A DNA stretch of 64,000 nucleotides from CAYXLI01 sp964464925 (GTDB lineage: Bacteria > Acidobacteriota > Terriglobia > Bryobacterales > Bryobacteraceae), in NCBI GenBank assembly GCA_964464925.1, contig CAYXLI010000001.1, forward strand, positions 310,001 to 374,000, written 5' to 3'. Shown here piece after piece: positions 26,924 to 34,756 of the stretch (its first letter is position 1; each line of letters starts with the position of its first letter). A program made the position numbers and the translations under genes. The notes under the pieces are model-generated. The model was not told the DNA's origin and searched no databases. It saw only the letters and a list, made by a program, of their open reading frames with translations.

Positions 26924-29900
26924 GTGGGAACCTACGTCGAACTGCATGCCCGTTCTGCATTCAGCTTCCTCCGGGGCGCATCTTTGCCGGAGGAACTGGC
27001 AGGCATGTGCGCGGAGTTGAACATGCCGGCGATGGCTCTGCTGGACAGCGACGGCGTGTACGGCTCACCGCGATTTCACTTTGCCGCTAAGAAGGTTGGA
27101 GTCAGAGCGCACATCGGTTCGGAGGTCAGCTGTACGGACGGCGCGCGGTATCCGTTGCTGGCGGAGAATCGCAAAGGGTATCAAAATCTCTGCCGGCTGA
27201 TTACGAAACTAAAGCTGAGGGCGAAGAAGGGTGAGGGCGCGGCTTCTCCGGAGGAGATTGCGGAGTATGCCGACGGCTTGATCTGCCTCGCCGGGATAGA
27301 GGGCGCGCCGGACGTGGACAAGGCGTTCCTCATCTTCGGCAAGGATCGTGTCTATGCCGAATTGCAGCGCCATTATCACCGCCTGCAGGAAGCGCGAAAT
27401 CAAAGGACAATCGAAATGGCCAGGCGGCTCGGCGTGCCGTTGCTGGCGACAAACGGCGTTTCGTATGCGGGTCCGCAGAGGCGCGAGTTGATGGATGCGC
27501 TGACGTGCGTGCGCGAGAAGGTCAGGATTGAAGAAGCCGGGCGGCTGCTGGCGCGCAATGCCGAGAGTTATCTGAAATCTCCAGCGCAGATGAGGCGGCT
27601 TTTTGCCGATTTGCCGGAAGCGATCGGCAACACAGGAGAACTTTCGGCGAGGCTCGATTTCACACTGGACAACTTGGGATATGAGTTCCCGAAGTATCCG
27701 GTTCCGCCGGGTGACAACATGACCACCTTCCTACGCAAGCGCGTCGATGAAGGTGCACGGAACCGCTACCGGCCATATCACGAGAAAGCGCGGAAGCAGA
27801 TCGAACGCGAATTGGAACTGATCGAAAAGCTGAAACTCGAAGGCTATTTCCTGATCGTGTGGGACATTGTCGAGTACTGCAGGCGGAACAACATTCTGGT
27901 GCAGGGGCGCGGGTCGGCGGCGAACAGCGCGGTCTGCTATTCGCTCGGGATTACAGCAGTGGATCCGGTGGGCATGGATCTGCTATTTGAGCGATTCCTT
28001 TCGGAAGAGCGCGGTGAGTGGCCGGATATAGATCTCGACCTGCCGAGCGGGGAGAAACGGGAGAAGGCGATCCAATACGTGTATTACCGCTACGGGCAAC
28101 TCGGCGCCGCAATGACCGCCAATGTCATCACATATCGGGGACGCTCGGCGGCGCGCGATATCGGAAAGGTGCTCGGGTTTCCGGATGAGGAGATCGGCAA
28201 GCTCTCCAGCCTGATCCGCAAATGGGAGTGGAAGGATCCCAACGATACGGATGAAAAGACATTTCGAGAGGCAGGGCTTGACTTAGAAGATCCGCGGATC
28301 CGGAAGTTTTTCGACCTGTATGTGGCTGTACAGGACCTGCCGCGGCATTTGGGGCAGCATTCGGGCGGTATGGTGATCTGCCAGGGGCAACTCGATCAAG
28401 TGGTGCCGCTGGAGCCTGCCTCGATGCCCGGGCGCGTGGTGGTGCAGTGGGACAAGGAAGACTGCGCCGATATGGGCATCTTGAAGATCGATCTGCTCGG
28501 GCTCGGGATGATGGCCGTGCTGGAAGATTCCATTCAACTGGTGCGCGAGGCATACGGTGAGGAGGTTGATCTTGCGCATCTGCCCCAGGATGACGAGAAG
28601 GTTTATGACGCCCTGCAGCGCGCCGACACCATTGGACTGTTTCAGGTAGAGAGCCGTGCGCAGATGGCTACGCTGCCGCGCATGAAGCCTGTGAAGTTCT
28701 ACGACATTGTTGTGCAGGTGGCCATCATACGGCCGGGACCGATTGTCGGGAAGATGCTGCATCCCTACCTGCGGCGCAGGCAGGGATTGGAACAGGCCGA
28801 GAGCTTGCACCCGTCGCTCGCGCCGGTGCTGGATAGGACCCTCGGAGTGCCGCTATTCCAGGAGCAGTTGCTGAGAATGGCCATGGTCGTCGCGGGATTC
28901 TCGGGAGGCGAGGCCGAAGACCTGCGGCGCGCCTTCGGCTTCAAACGATCGGAGAAGCGAATGCGCGAGGTGGAAGTGCGGCTGCGCGCGGGCATGGAAA
29001 AGAACGGAATCAGGGGGCAGTTGCAGGATACGATTATCCAGTCGATCACGTCATTCGCGCTGTATGGATTCCCAGAATCGCATGCGGCGAGTTTTGCCCT
29101 GATTGCGTATGCCAGTGCGTACCTGAAATGCCACTTTCTGGCAGCGTTCACGGCGGCGATGCTGAACAACCAGCCGATGGGATTCTATCATCCGGCCACG
29201 TTGGTGAAGGATGCGCAGCGGCATGGATTGCGGGTACTGCCTGTGGATGTGACCTGTTCCGAGTGGCTGTGCACCATCGAAAATATGTGTCTGCGGCTGG
29301 GGCTACGTTATGTGCGCGGATTGCGGGCAGAGGCCGGGCAGGCAATTGCGCGAGCTCGGAAAAATGGCGCGTTCACGAGCATTGAGAATTTAGTGCGGCG
29401 CGTGCCGGAGTTGCGGCGCGATGAGTTGCGGACACTCGCTATAGTGGGGGCGCTGAACCGGATCGCCGATGTGTACCGTCGTGATGCGTTGTGGCAGGTG
29501 GAACTGGCTACGCGTCCGGCGGGTCCTTTGTTTGAGCAATTGGAAGCGGTGGAGGCACGCTCTCCGCTGGAGCAGATGAACTGCAAAGAGCGCTTGCACG
29601 CCGATTTTTCAGGGGTAGGGCTAACGGTGGGCCGGCATCCGATGGCATTCTATCGTCCTGGGTTGGATGAACAGGGAGTCAAGCGCGCAGTGGATTTGCA
29701 CCACTTGCGCGATGGATCCTGGGTTCGGGTAGCGGGCGCCGTCATCGTCCGGCAGCGGCCTGGTACGGCGAAGGGCTTCTTCTTCGTCAGCCTGGAGGAC
29801 GAAACCGGCATCTCGAACATCATTGTCCATCCGGAGAAATTCGAGGAGTACCGGTGGACACTGCTCAGCAATGCCTTCCTGGTGTTTGAAGGGACACTAC

Positions 29901-29992
29901 AGAATCAGCAGGGAGCAATCTCAATCCGCGCGCAACATGCCGAGGAACTGGATGTAAATGCGATTCCGGTGCCCTCGCATGATTTTCATTAA
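26924..29992 (+). CDS. dnaE2: Error-prone DNA polymerase III alpha-type DnaE2 (ImuC)
   Basis: A 1,022-residue C-family DNA polymerase. The N-terminal PHP domain opens with YVELHARSAFSFLRGAS, the form typical of DnaE2 rather than DnaE1. The palm has PDIDLD (about residues 366-371) and GILKIDLLGLG (about 518-528), holding the three catalytic aspartates. The tail carries a helix-hairpin-helix region and an OB fold (GSWVRVAGAVIVRQRPGTAKG). It is shorter than the replicative DnaE (about 1,160) and fits ImuC, which copies damaged DNA after SOS induction. The usual imuA/lexA-imuB partners are not adjacent, and I see no recognisable LexA box. The start is a GTG. It stands alone, 26 bp after the PQQ gene. 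Confidence 0.92.
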   Translation: MGTYVELHARSAFSFLRGASLPEELAGMCAELNMPAMALLDSDGVYGSPRFHFAAKKVGVRAHIGSEVSCTDGARYPLLAENRKGYQNLCRLITKLKLRAKKGEGAASPEEIAEYADGLICLAGIEGAPDVDKAFLIFGKDRVYAELQRHYHRLQEARNQRTIEMARRLGVPLLATNGVSYAGPQRRELMDALTCVREKVRIEEAGRLLARNAESYLKSPAQMRRLFADLPEAIGNTGELSARLDFTLDNLGYEFPKYPVPPGDNMTTFLRKRVDEGARNRYRPYHEKARKQIERELELIEKLKLEGYFLIVWDIVEYCRRNNILVQGRGSAANSAVCYSLGITAVDPVGMDLLFERFLSEERGEWPDIDLDLPSGEKREKAIQYVYYRYGQLGAAMTANVITYRGRSAARDIGKVLGFPDEEIGKLSSLIRKWEWKDPNDTDEKTFREAGLDLEDPRIRKFFDLYVAVQDLPRHLGQHSGGMVICQGQLDQVVPLEPASMPGRVVVQWDKEDCADMGILKIDLLGLGMMAVLEDSIQLVREAYGEEVDLAHLPQDDEKVYDALQRADTIGLFQVESRAQMATLPRMKPVKFYDIVVQVAIIRPGPIVGKMLHPYLRRRQGLEQAESLHPSLAPVLDRTLGVPLFQEQLLRMAMVVAGFSGGEAEDLRRAFGFKRSEKRMREVEVRLRAGMEKNGIRGQLQDTIIQSITSFALYGFPESHAASFALIAYASAYLKCHFLAAFTAAMLNNQPMGFYHPATLVKDAQRHGLRVLPVDVTCSEWLCTIENMCLRLGLRYVRGLRAEAGQAIARARKNGAFTSIENLVRRVPELRRDELRTLAIVGALNRIADVYRRDALWQVELATRPAGPLFEQLEAVEARSPLEQMNCKERLHADFSGVGLTVGRHPMAFYRPGLDEQGVKRAVDLHHLRDGSWVRVAGAVIVRQRPGTAKGFFFVSLEDETGISNIIVHPEKFEEYRWTLLSNAFLVFEGTLQNQQGAISIRAQHAEELDVNAIPVPSHDFH

Positions 29993-30033
29993 AGTACTTT
30001 ACACTGACAAGTAGACGGGTGTATGCTTTGGCC

Positions 30034-30666
30034 ATGAGACTGGCTGTTTGCATGGCCTTGCTGCTCGCCGGATGCTATATGTGCCCGGAGACTCCTTTAA
30101 CTCGCGCCGCTGCGAAAGGATCCGTGGACCAGGTGAACCAAGCGTTAGAAGGTGCGTCTAACGAAGACGTACAAGGGGCGTTGATCGCTGCTGCCCGCAA
30201 TGGAAATGCCGCGGTCATTCCTGTACTCGTCAAAGCAGGCGCCGTGCTGACAAGGCCCTCTGGTGTGAATGACTGGACCCCATTGGAACATGCCGTGCAT
30301 AAACGGCAGGCTCCGAGCATCCGCGCACTGCTCGACGCGGGAGCACCGGTGAACCAAATAGATTCACATCAAAGAACAGCGTTACGCTGGGCCGCTGGAA
30401 ACGGATTCACCGAAATCGTGCAACTGCTCCTCGACCGTGGAGCGGATCCGCGCCTCGCGGATGAAGACGGCATCAACGCCTTGGATTCGGCGATCTTCGG
30501 CATTACGGATATTGATAACTTCACCGCGGGCAAGTGCCAGACGGATACGGTACGTGCAATTCTGGCCAAGGCTCCGGAACTGAAGCCTGGCCAGAAGGCG
30601 ACGAGGATCGCGGCGAATCTAAAGAACTGCGGTGAGATCCAGCAGTTGATTGTGGCGCGACGTTAA
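30034..30666 (+). CDS. Ankyrin-repeat lipoprotein
   Basis: A 210-residue lipoprotein with a signal ending in a textbook lipobox (LLLAGC, Cys at residue 14). The mature part has four to five ankyrin repeats; the clearest are TPLEHAVHKRQAPSIRALLDAGAPV and TALRWAAGNGFTEIVQLLLDRGADP. Ankyrin proteins bind partner proteins, and this one should sit on the periplasmic face of a membrane. The start is the ATG at 30034. A GTG 15 bases earlier is in frame but would only lengthen the n-region. No ligand or operon partner is evident. Confidence 0.85.
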   Translation: MRLAVCMALLLAGCYMCPETPLTRAAAKGSVDQVNQALEGASNEDVQGALIAAARNGNAAVIPVLVKAGAVLTRPSGVNDWTPLEHAVHKRQAPSIRALLDAGAPVNQIDSHQRTALRWAAGNGFTEIVQLLLDRGADPRLADEDGINALDSAIFGITDIDNFTAGKCQTDTVRAILAKAPELKPGQKATRIAANLKNCGEIQQLIVARR

Positions 30667-30702
30667 AGTGACGGGACGCTGTTGGTACAATGCGCCAGTA
30701 AC

Positions 30703-31389
30703 ATGGCCAACGAAATCATCTCACATCAAGAGATGTGTCACAGAGAAAAATTAAGTCTACAGCGCGGAATGAATTTCCGACCGATGGCAACATTCTCTAT
30801 CGTGCTCATGTCGGTACGCAAGAACGCTCCGTATCGTGACCGATTTGAGAATGAGGGCACGACGTTGATCTACGAAGGCCATAATACGCCAAAGAGCTCT
30901 TCTGACGTCGATCCGAAAAGCATTGATCAACCAGAGGTCAACAAAACAGGTAGACTGACCGAAAACGGCAAATTCGCGCGAGCCGTGGAACTGTACAAGT
31001 CTGGTCTTCAGCCCGCTCGCAAGGTGCGAGTGTATGAGAAGGTGCGCGACGGAATTTGGGCGTACAACGGATGTTTCGATCTGGTAGATTGCTGGCGCGA
31101 GTTCGACGGAAGGCGCTTCGTTTTCAAGTTCCGCATGATCAGCACTGAAGAGCTGTCCGGTAATCTCGAACAACGAATCCTCACAGCTCGAAGCCGATTG
31201 ATCCCCTCCTCAGTCAAGCAGGAAGTTTGGAAGCGCGATGAGGGCAAGTGTGTGATGTGTGGTGCGGTAGATGAGCTTCACTTTGATCACGTGGTGCCTT
31301 ACTCTCTCGGAGGCACTTCGCTGAAGGCCGAGAACGTACAACTTCTCTGCGCGAGGCACAACTTGGAGAAACACGCCGCTATTGCCTAA
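30703..31389 (+). CDS. SRA-like plus HNH nuclease (probable modification-dependent)
   Basis: A 228-residue protein from MANEIISHQEM. Residues 25-155 resemble an SRA/YDG-like base-flipping domain: FSIVLMSVRKNAPYRDRF, TTLIYEGHN, then LTENGKFARAVELYK, RVYEKVRDGIWAYNGCFDLV. The C-terminal 55 residues are a zinc-supported HNH nuclease, with CVMC, LHFDHVVPYSLGG and LLCARHNLEK supplying the Cys pairs, the catalytic His and the terminal Asn/His. This combination is known from restriction enzymes that cut DNA bearing modified cytosines (ScoMcrA-like), so defence against modified phage DNA is likely. No methyltransferase is nearby, as expected for a type IV system. Its last bases overlap the end of the convergent glycosidase gene by four. 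Confidence 0.8.
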   Translation: MANEIISHQEMCHREKLSLQRGMNFRPMATFSIVLMSVRKNAPYRDRFENEGTTLIYEGHNTPKSSSDVDPKSIDQPEVNKTGRLTENGKFARAVELYKSGLQPARKVRVYEKVRDGIWAYNGCFDLVDCWREFDGRRFVFKFRMISTEELSGNLEQRILTARSRLIPSSVKQEVWKRDEGKCVMCGAVDELHFDHVVPYSLGGTSLKAENVQLLCARHNLEKHAAIA

Positions 31390-33563
31390 TACGCCGCCAG
31401 CTCCGAGCAACTCACACCACCCGGTGCAGCGCGGCCAATCACCCGAATCGCGAAGGCCTTCATCGGCGCCTTCAGCTTAGTCTCGAATGCCTGACCGTCG
31501 GTTAGCGATGCGGCCTTGTAGTCGGTCAACTCGGCCACCGTTTCCCAATTCGCGGCGCCGGAGCGCTTAATCTGCACCTTCGGAGTGCTTTCAAACCACC
31601 CCTTGTCCCCTGTCGACTTGCCATGCCGGAATACGACCTTCGTAATCTCCTCGGGCTTATTCAGTTCCACAGCAAACCAGTCATCCTGATCCTTGGAACG
31701 TCCTCGCGTGGTGCGAATCGTTTCCACGTTCTCGTCGGCTATCGAGCCGCCGTCCGCGCGCATTGAGGTTGACTCCTTCCCATACGCGGCTACATTGATC
31801 GGGCCATGCGGGAGCGCTTCGGGCTTCGCGATCCAGGTCCTATAGTTCATAGCTTCCGTGAACGGGATCAACATGAGCTTCTCGTCGTGATGGTTGCCAT
31901 CTCGCGACAGGACCACTCCATCCGCAGTGAACCTGCGAAAGCCCGCAGCCGTCAACTTTGTGGATTTCAGTGCTACGCCATGCAGGAACTCGGCTGAGGG
32001 ATTCGCGGCAGAATCCAAAACAAGCACCTGCGGGCCGCGCTGAAGGGCGATCCGGTCCGGATAATCGGAACCACCTGGGATTTCCCGCACCGTCATATCC
32101 ATATCGATATCGACCTTGTCTCCGCGTGACCACTGCCGGTCGATGATGACGAACTCGCCCGGTTTGCCATCGAACTCGTGCCCATTCACTTTTGCCGTAA
32201 ACCGCTGTGTCCAGTAAGGTACACGTAATTGCAGCGGGAACTTCGCGGTCTTCGTCTTGGGCTGAATGAACAGGATTACTTTGCCGGATTCGGGGAAATT
32301 TGTCTGGGAGATGATCTCAACGTCCTCGGATTGAAACTTGCCAGGTGTGTAGAACAGGAGGGCCGGGCCGCCCTCGCGCGTGCCCCACGCCAGTTCCGGA
32401 ATCATCGAGATTCCACGCGGTTCGCTCGAAACGCAGCAGTTTATGCCGGGCGTGGGATTCTTCCGGCCGATCAGAGGAGTGAAGTAGCAGATGTTTCCGT
32501 TGGACGGGTCCTGGGCGCTGAGCAACTGATTGTAGACGGTTCGCTCCAGTTCGTCGGCGTATTTCGGCTCTCCGGTCAGCCGTAACAGGTGCCAGTTCAA
32601 TTGCAGCCACGTGACGGTCACGCAGCCTTCGCCCACGTCGTCGGCCGTAAGCCCGGGCAGGTGATTGTCCGGCGTGAAGTGCTCATGCGAACTCGCGGTT
32701 CCCGTGATGTAGAGCCTCTTCGTCGTGATGTCGTCGAACGCGAGCTGGCCGGCCTTCAGGAAGCGCGGGTCACCGGTGAGCCGGTGCATTTCCAGCAGCC
32801 CGACCAAATTCGAGAGCATCTCATACGCCTTGCCGTTTGCAGTCTTGTAAACACTTCCGGTTTCCAAAATCGTATTAAGGATGTTGGGACCATTCGGCTG
32901 GCCCCAGGAGCGGACGAGATAATTGCAAAACTCCAGGTACTTTGGATCACCTGTGTGACGGTAGAGTTGGGCCATCGGCTCGAGCACACTGGTGGCCGCC
33001 ATGCCGACGTGAGTGCCCGCCGCTATGATGTCGCGCTTGCCCGGCTCATTGCCAAACGTTTGGACAAGAAGGTCGCCGATCTTCTTGGATGCTGCCAGTG
33101 CCGGTACATAGCCGGTCGCGTCATAGTAGCTGAGAAGTCCGATCAGATCGTACTTGTGGACCCAGACATCCCAACTGGTCCAGCGCTGGTCGTCCGTGTA
33201 AGTACCCAGATAACCGTCCGGGAGTTGCGCCGAAATCAGTTCCTTCGCCATGTGATCCATCATGGTTTTCAGCTTTTCGTCGTGCGTGTAGAGCCACGTG
33301 TTCGAAGCGGCGTGAAGGAACTTACCGATATGTTCCCCGATCCAGGGATGGCTGCCCGGCCGCTTGCGAAAGCCGTTCAGGAGTCCAGGCTCATCGACCT
33401 TTAACAGGCGTTGCTCCAAGTTGATGCGCATCCGGTCGCCCAAAAAGCCTTCTACCTGCTGTGACTGATACGGCGCAGGCGTAAAACGATCCTGGATCTT
33501 GTCTTTTACGGGAGCAGCAGCCATGGCGCAGACTGCCAAAGCAAACAGGAACGAAAGTCTCAT
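31386..33563 (-). CDS. GH127-like (DUF1680) beta-L-arabinofuranosidase-type glycosidase
   Basis: A 725-residue secreted enzyme with a signal peptide (residues 1-16, ending AMAAAP). The alpha/alpha-barrel of the GH127 family runs to about residue 560 and includes HPWIGEHIGKFLHAASN, DGYLGTY, DDVGEGCVTVTW and PTPGINCCVSSEPRG. The Cys in NCC and a nearby Glu are the zinc-linked catalytic residues in characterised GH127 enzymes. A C-terminal discoidin/F5-8-like beta-sandwich with KVVFRHGKSTGDKGWF follows, and may bind carbohydrate. It probably releases L-arabinofuranose or another sugar from plant-derived glycans in the periplasm. It overlaps the upstream enolase-superfamily gene by four bases (ATGA). 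Confidence 0.85.
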   Translation of the reverse strand: MRLSFLFALAVCAMAAAPVKDKIQDRFTPAPYQSQQVEGFLGDRMRINLEQRLLKVDEPGLLNGFRKRPGSHPWIGEHIGKFLHAASNTWLYTHDEKLKTMMDHMAKELISAQLPDGYLGTYTDDQRWTSWDVWVHKYDLIGLLSYYDATGYVPALAASKKIGDLLVQTFGNEPGKRDIIAAGTHVGMAATSVLEPMAQLYRHTGDPKYLEFCNYLVRSWGQPNGPNILNTILETGSVYKTANGKAYEMLSNLVGLLEMHRLTGDPRFLKAGQLAFDDITTKRLYITGTASSHEHFTPDNHLPGLTADDVGEGCVTVTWLQLNWHLLRLTGEPKYADELERTVYNQLLSAQDPSNGNICYFTPLIGRKNPTPGINCCVSSEPRGISMIPELAWGTREGGPALLFYTPGKFQSEDVEIISQTNFPESGKVILFIQPKTKTAKFPLQLRVPYWTQRFTAKVNGHEFDGKPGEFVIIDRQWSRGDKVDIDMDMTVREIPGGSDYPDRIALQRGPQVLVLDSAANPSAEFLHGVALKSTKLTAAGFRRFTADGVVLSRDGNHHDEKLMLIPFTEAMNYRTWIAKPEALPHGPINVAAYGKESTSMRADGGSIADENVETIRTTRGRSKDQDDWFAVELNKPEEITKVVFRHGKSTGDKGWFESTPKVQIKRSGAANWETVAELTDYKAASLTDGQAFETKLKAPMKAFAIRVIGRAAPGGVSCSELAAY

Positions 33564-34732
33564 ACCTTGTACTTCTGAATATAATCTTTGCGCAGTTCGC
33601 TACCCATCCCCGCTGTTTCCGGAGCGAGGATTTCGCCATCGGTCATGCGCAATTTCTCCACATTCGCAGAGTCGCCCTTGAGGCTGCCCGTCTCCATGTA
33701 GATCGCATTCGGCATTGCGAGCAGCATATGCATGTTGGTCGGTCCTCCGCCATGGCTTGCCAGTTCGACACCGAACGAATCGGCCAGCGCCGAGATCTCC
33801 ATCCACTCCGTCACGCCGCCTGCCCGCCGGTTGTCCGGTTGCACAACATCCACGGCCTTCCGCTGCAGCAGGTCAAGAAACGGGTGCTTGGTGTATTCGT
33901 TTTCACCGGTAGCGATTCGAATGTCTAGCGCATGTGCCAGGTCGGCGTAGCCGTCGCGTTCATGGGGAGGAAGCGGCTCCTCATACCAGAAGCAGCCAAG
34001 GTCCTGATAGACACGCCCGCGGCGCAGCGCTTCGTTGCGGTTGAATGCCTGGTTCGCATCCACCATGACGCGGCGATCTTTGCCGCAGAGTTCTTTCGCG
34101 GCTTTGATCCGATTGATATCTTCGTCAATCGAGCCCCGGCCGACCTTGATCTTAACGGCGCGAAAGCCTTCTTCCAGCGCGGATTGAATGGAGCGCTTGA
34201 ATTGGGACAAGTCCGCATCGTTGGGGTAATACCAGCCGTTCATCGCATACGCCGGCATACGCTCACGATAGGCGCCGAGGATCTTGTACACGGGTTGCCT
34301 GGCAATCTTCCCGATGATGTCCCAGAGTGCGATGTCCGTTGCGGCAAGAGCAAATTGCGTGACGCCTTGCACGCCGTGGTACTCAAGCGCGCTGTAGAGC
34401 TCCGCTCGCAACCGTTTCGGGAACGCTGGGTCCTTGCCGGTCAGGACAGGCTTGATCTCCTGCTGCAGGATCGTCTCGACCACCTTCGGCCCGCCGCCCA
34501 TCATTCCGAAGGATGAATAAGCCCACCCGGTTATGCCGGCGTTGGTCAGGATACGAAGAACAACGCCGCCGCGGTCAGGACCGAAATCATGGATAGCATC
34601 GGAAAACGGTTTGCCGGGCGGGAAACGAAGGACGTCCGTTTCAACGCCTGTGATTTTCACCTCACCTGCGAACGCGGATGCGACGGTTCCCACGCCTGCC
34701 ATTAAAAACAATCGGCGATCCATGCAGGGCAT
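33560..34732 (-). CDS. Mandelate racemase/enolase-superfamily sugar-acid dehydratase-like protein
   Basis: A 390-residue enolase-superfamily protein. After a Tat-like N-terminus (MDRRLFLMAGVGTVASAFAGE) comes the capping domain, then the barrel with VKIKVGRG (second-strand Lys-x-Lys), MVDANQAFN, FWYEEPLPP and ATGENEYT as metal-binding Asp/Glu/Glu, and LASHGGGPTN with the late His. The K-x-K plus D/E/E arrangement fits the mandelate racemase subgroup, mostly dehydratases or racemases of acid sugars. The frame is open upstream to 35326, but that is antisense to the propeller gene. ATG 34732 or 34723 is the start. Export via Tat is unusual for this cytoplasmic-type fold. It forms an operon with the GH127-like gene, suggesting degradation of a plant saccharide. 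Confidence 0.85.
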   Translation of the reverse strand: MPCMDRRLFLMAGVGTVASAFAGEVKITGVETDVLRFPPGKPFSDAIHDFGPDRGGVVLRILTNAGITGWAYSSFGMMGGGPKVVETILQQEIKPVLTGKDPAFPKRLRAELYSALEYHGVQGVTQFALAATDIALWDIIGKIARQPVYKILGAYRERMPAYAMNGWYYPNDADLSQFKRSIQSALEEGFRAVKIKVGRGSIDEDINRIKAAKELCGKDRRVMVDANQAFNRNEALRRGRVYQDLGCFWYEEPLPPHERDGYADLAHALDIRIATGENEYTKHPFLDLLQRKAVDVVQPDNRRAGGVTEWMEISALADSFGVELASHGGGPTNMHMLLAMPNAIYMETGSLKGDSANVEKLRMTDGEILAPETAGMGSELRKDYIQKYKV

Positions 34733-34756
34733 GATATCCACATTTGCTCTATATTT

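Noticed and set aside
29990..30001. TAAAGTACTTTA perfect palindrome after dnaE2
   Set aside because: It is 12 bp, AT-rich and partly built from the stop codon; chance is a sufficient explanation without genome-wide counts.
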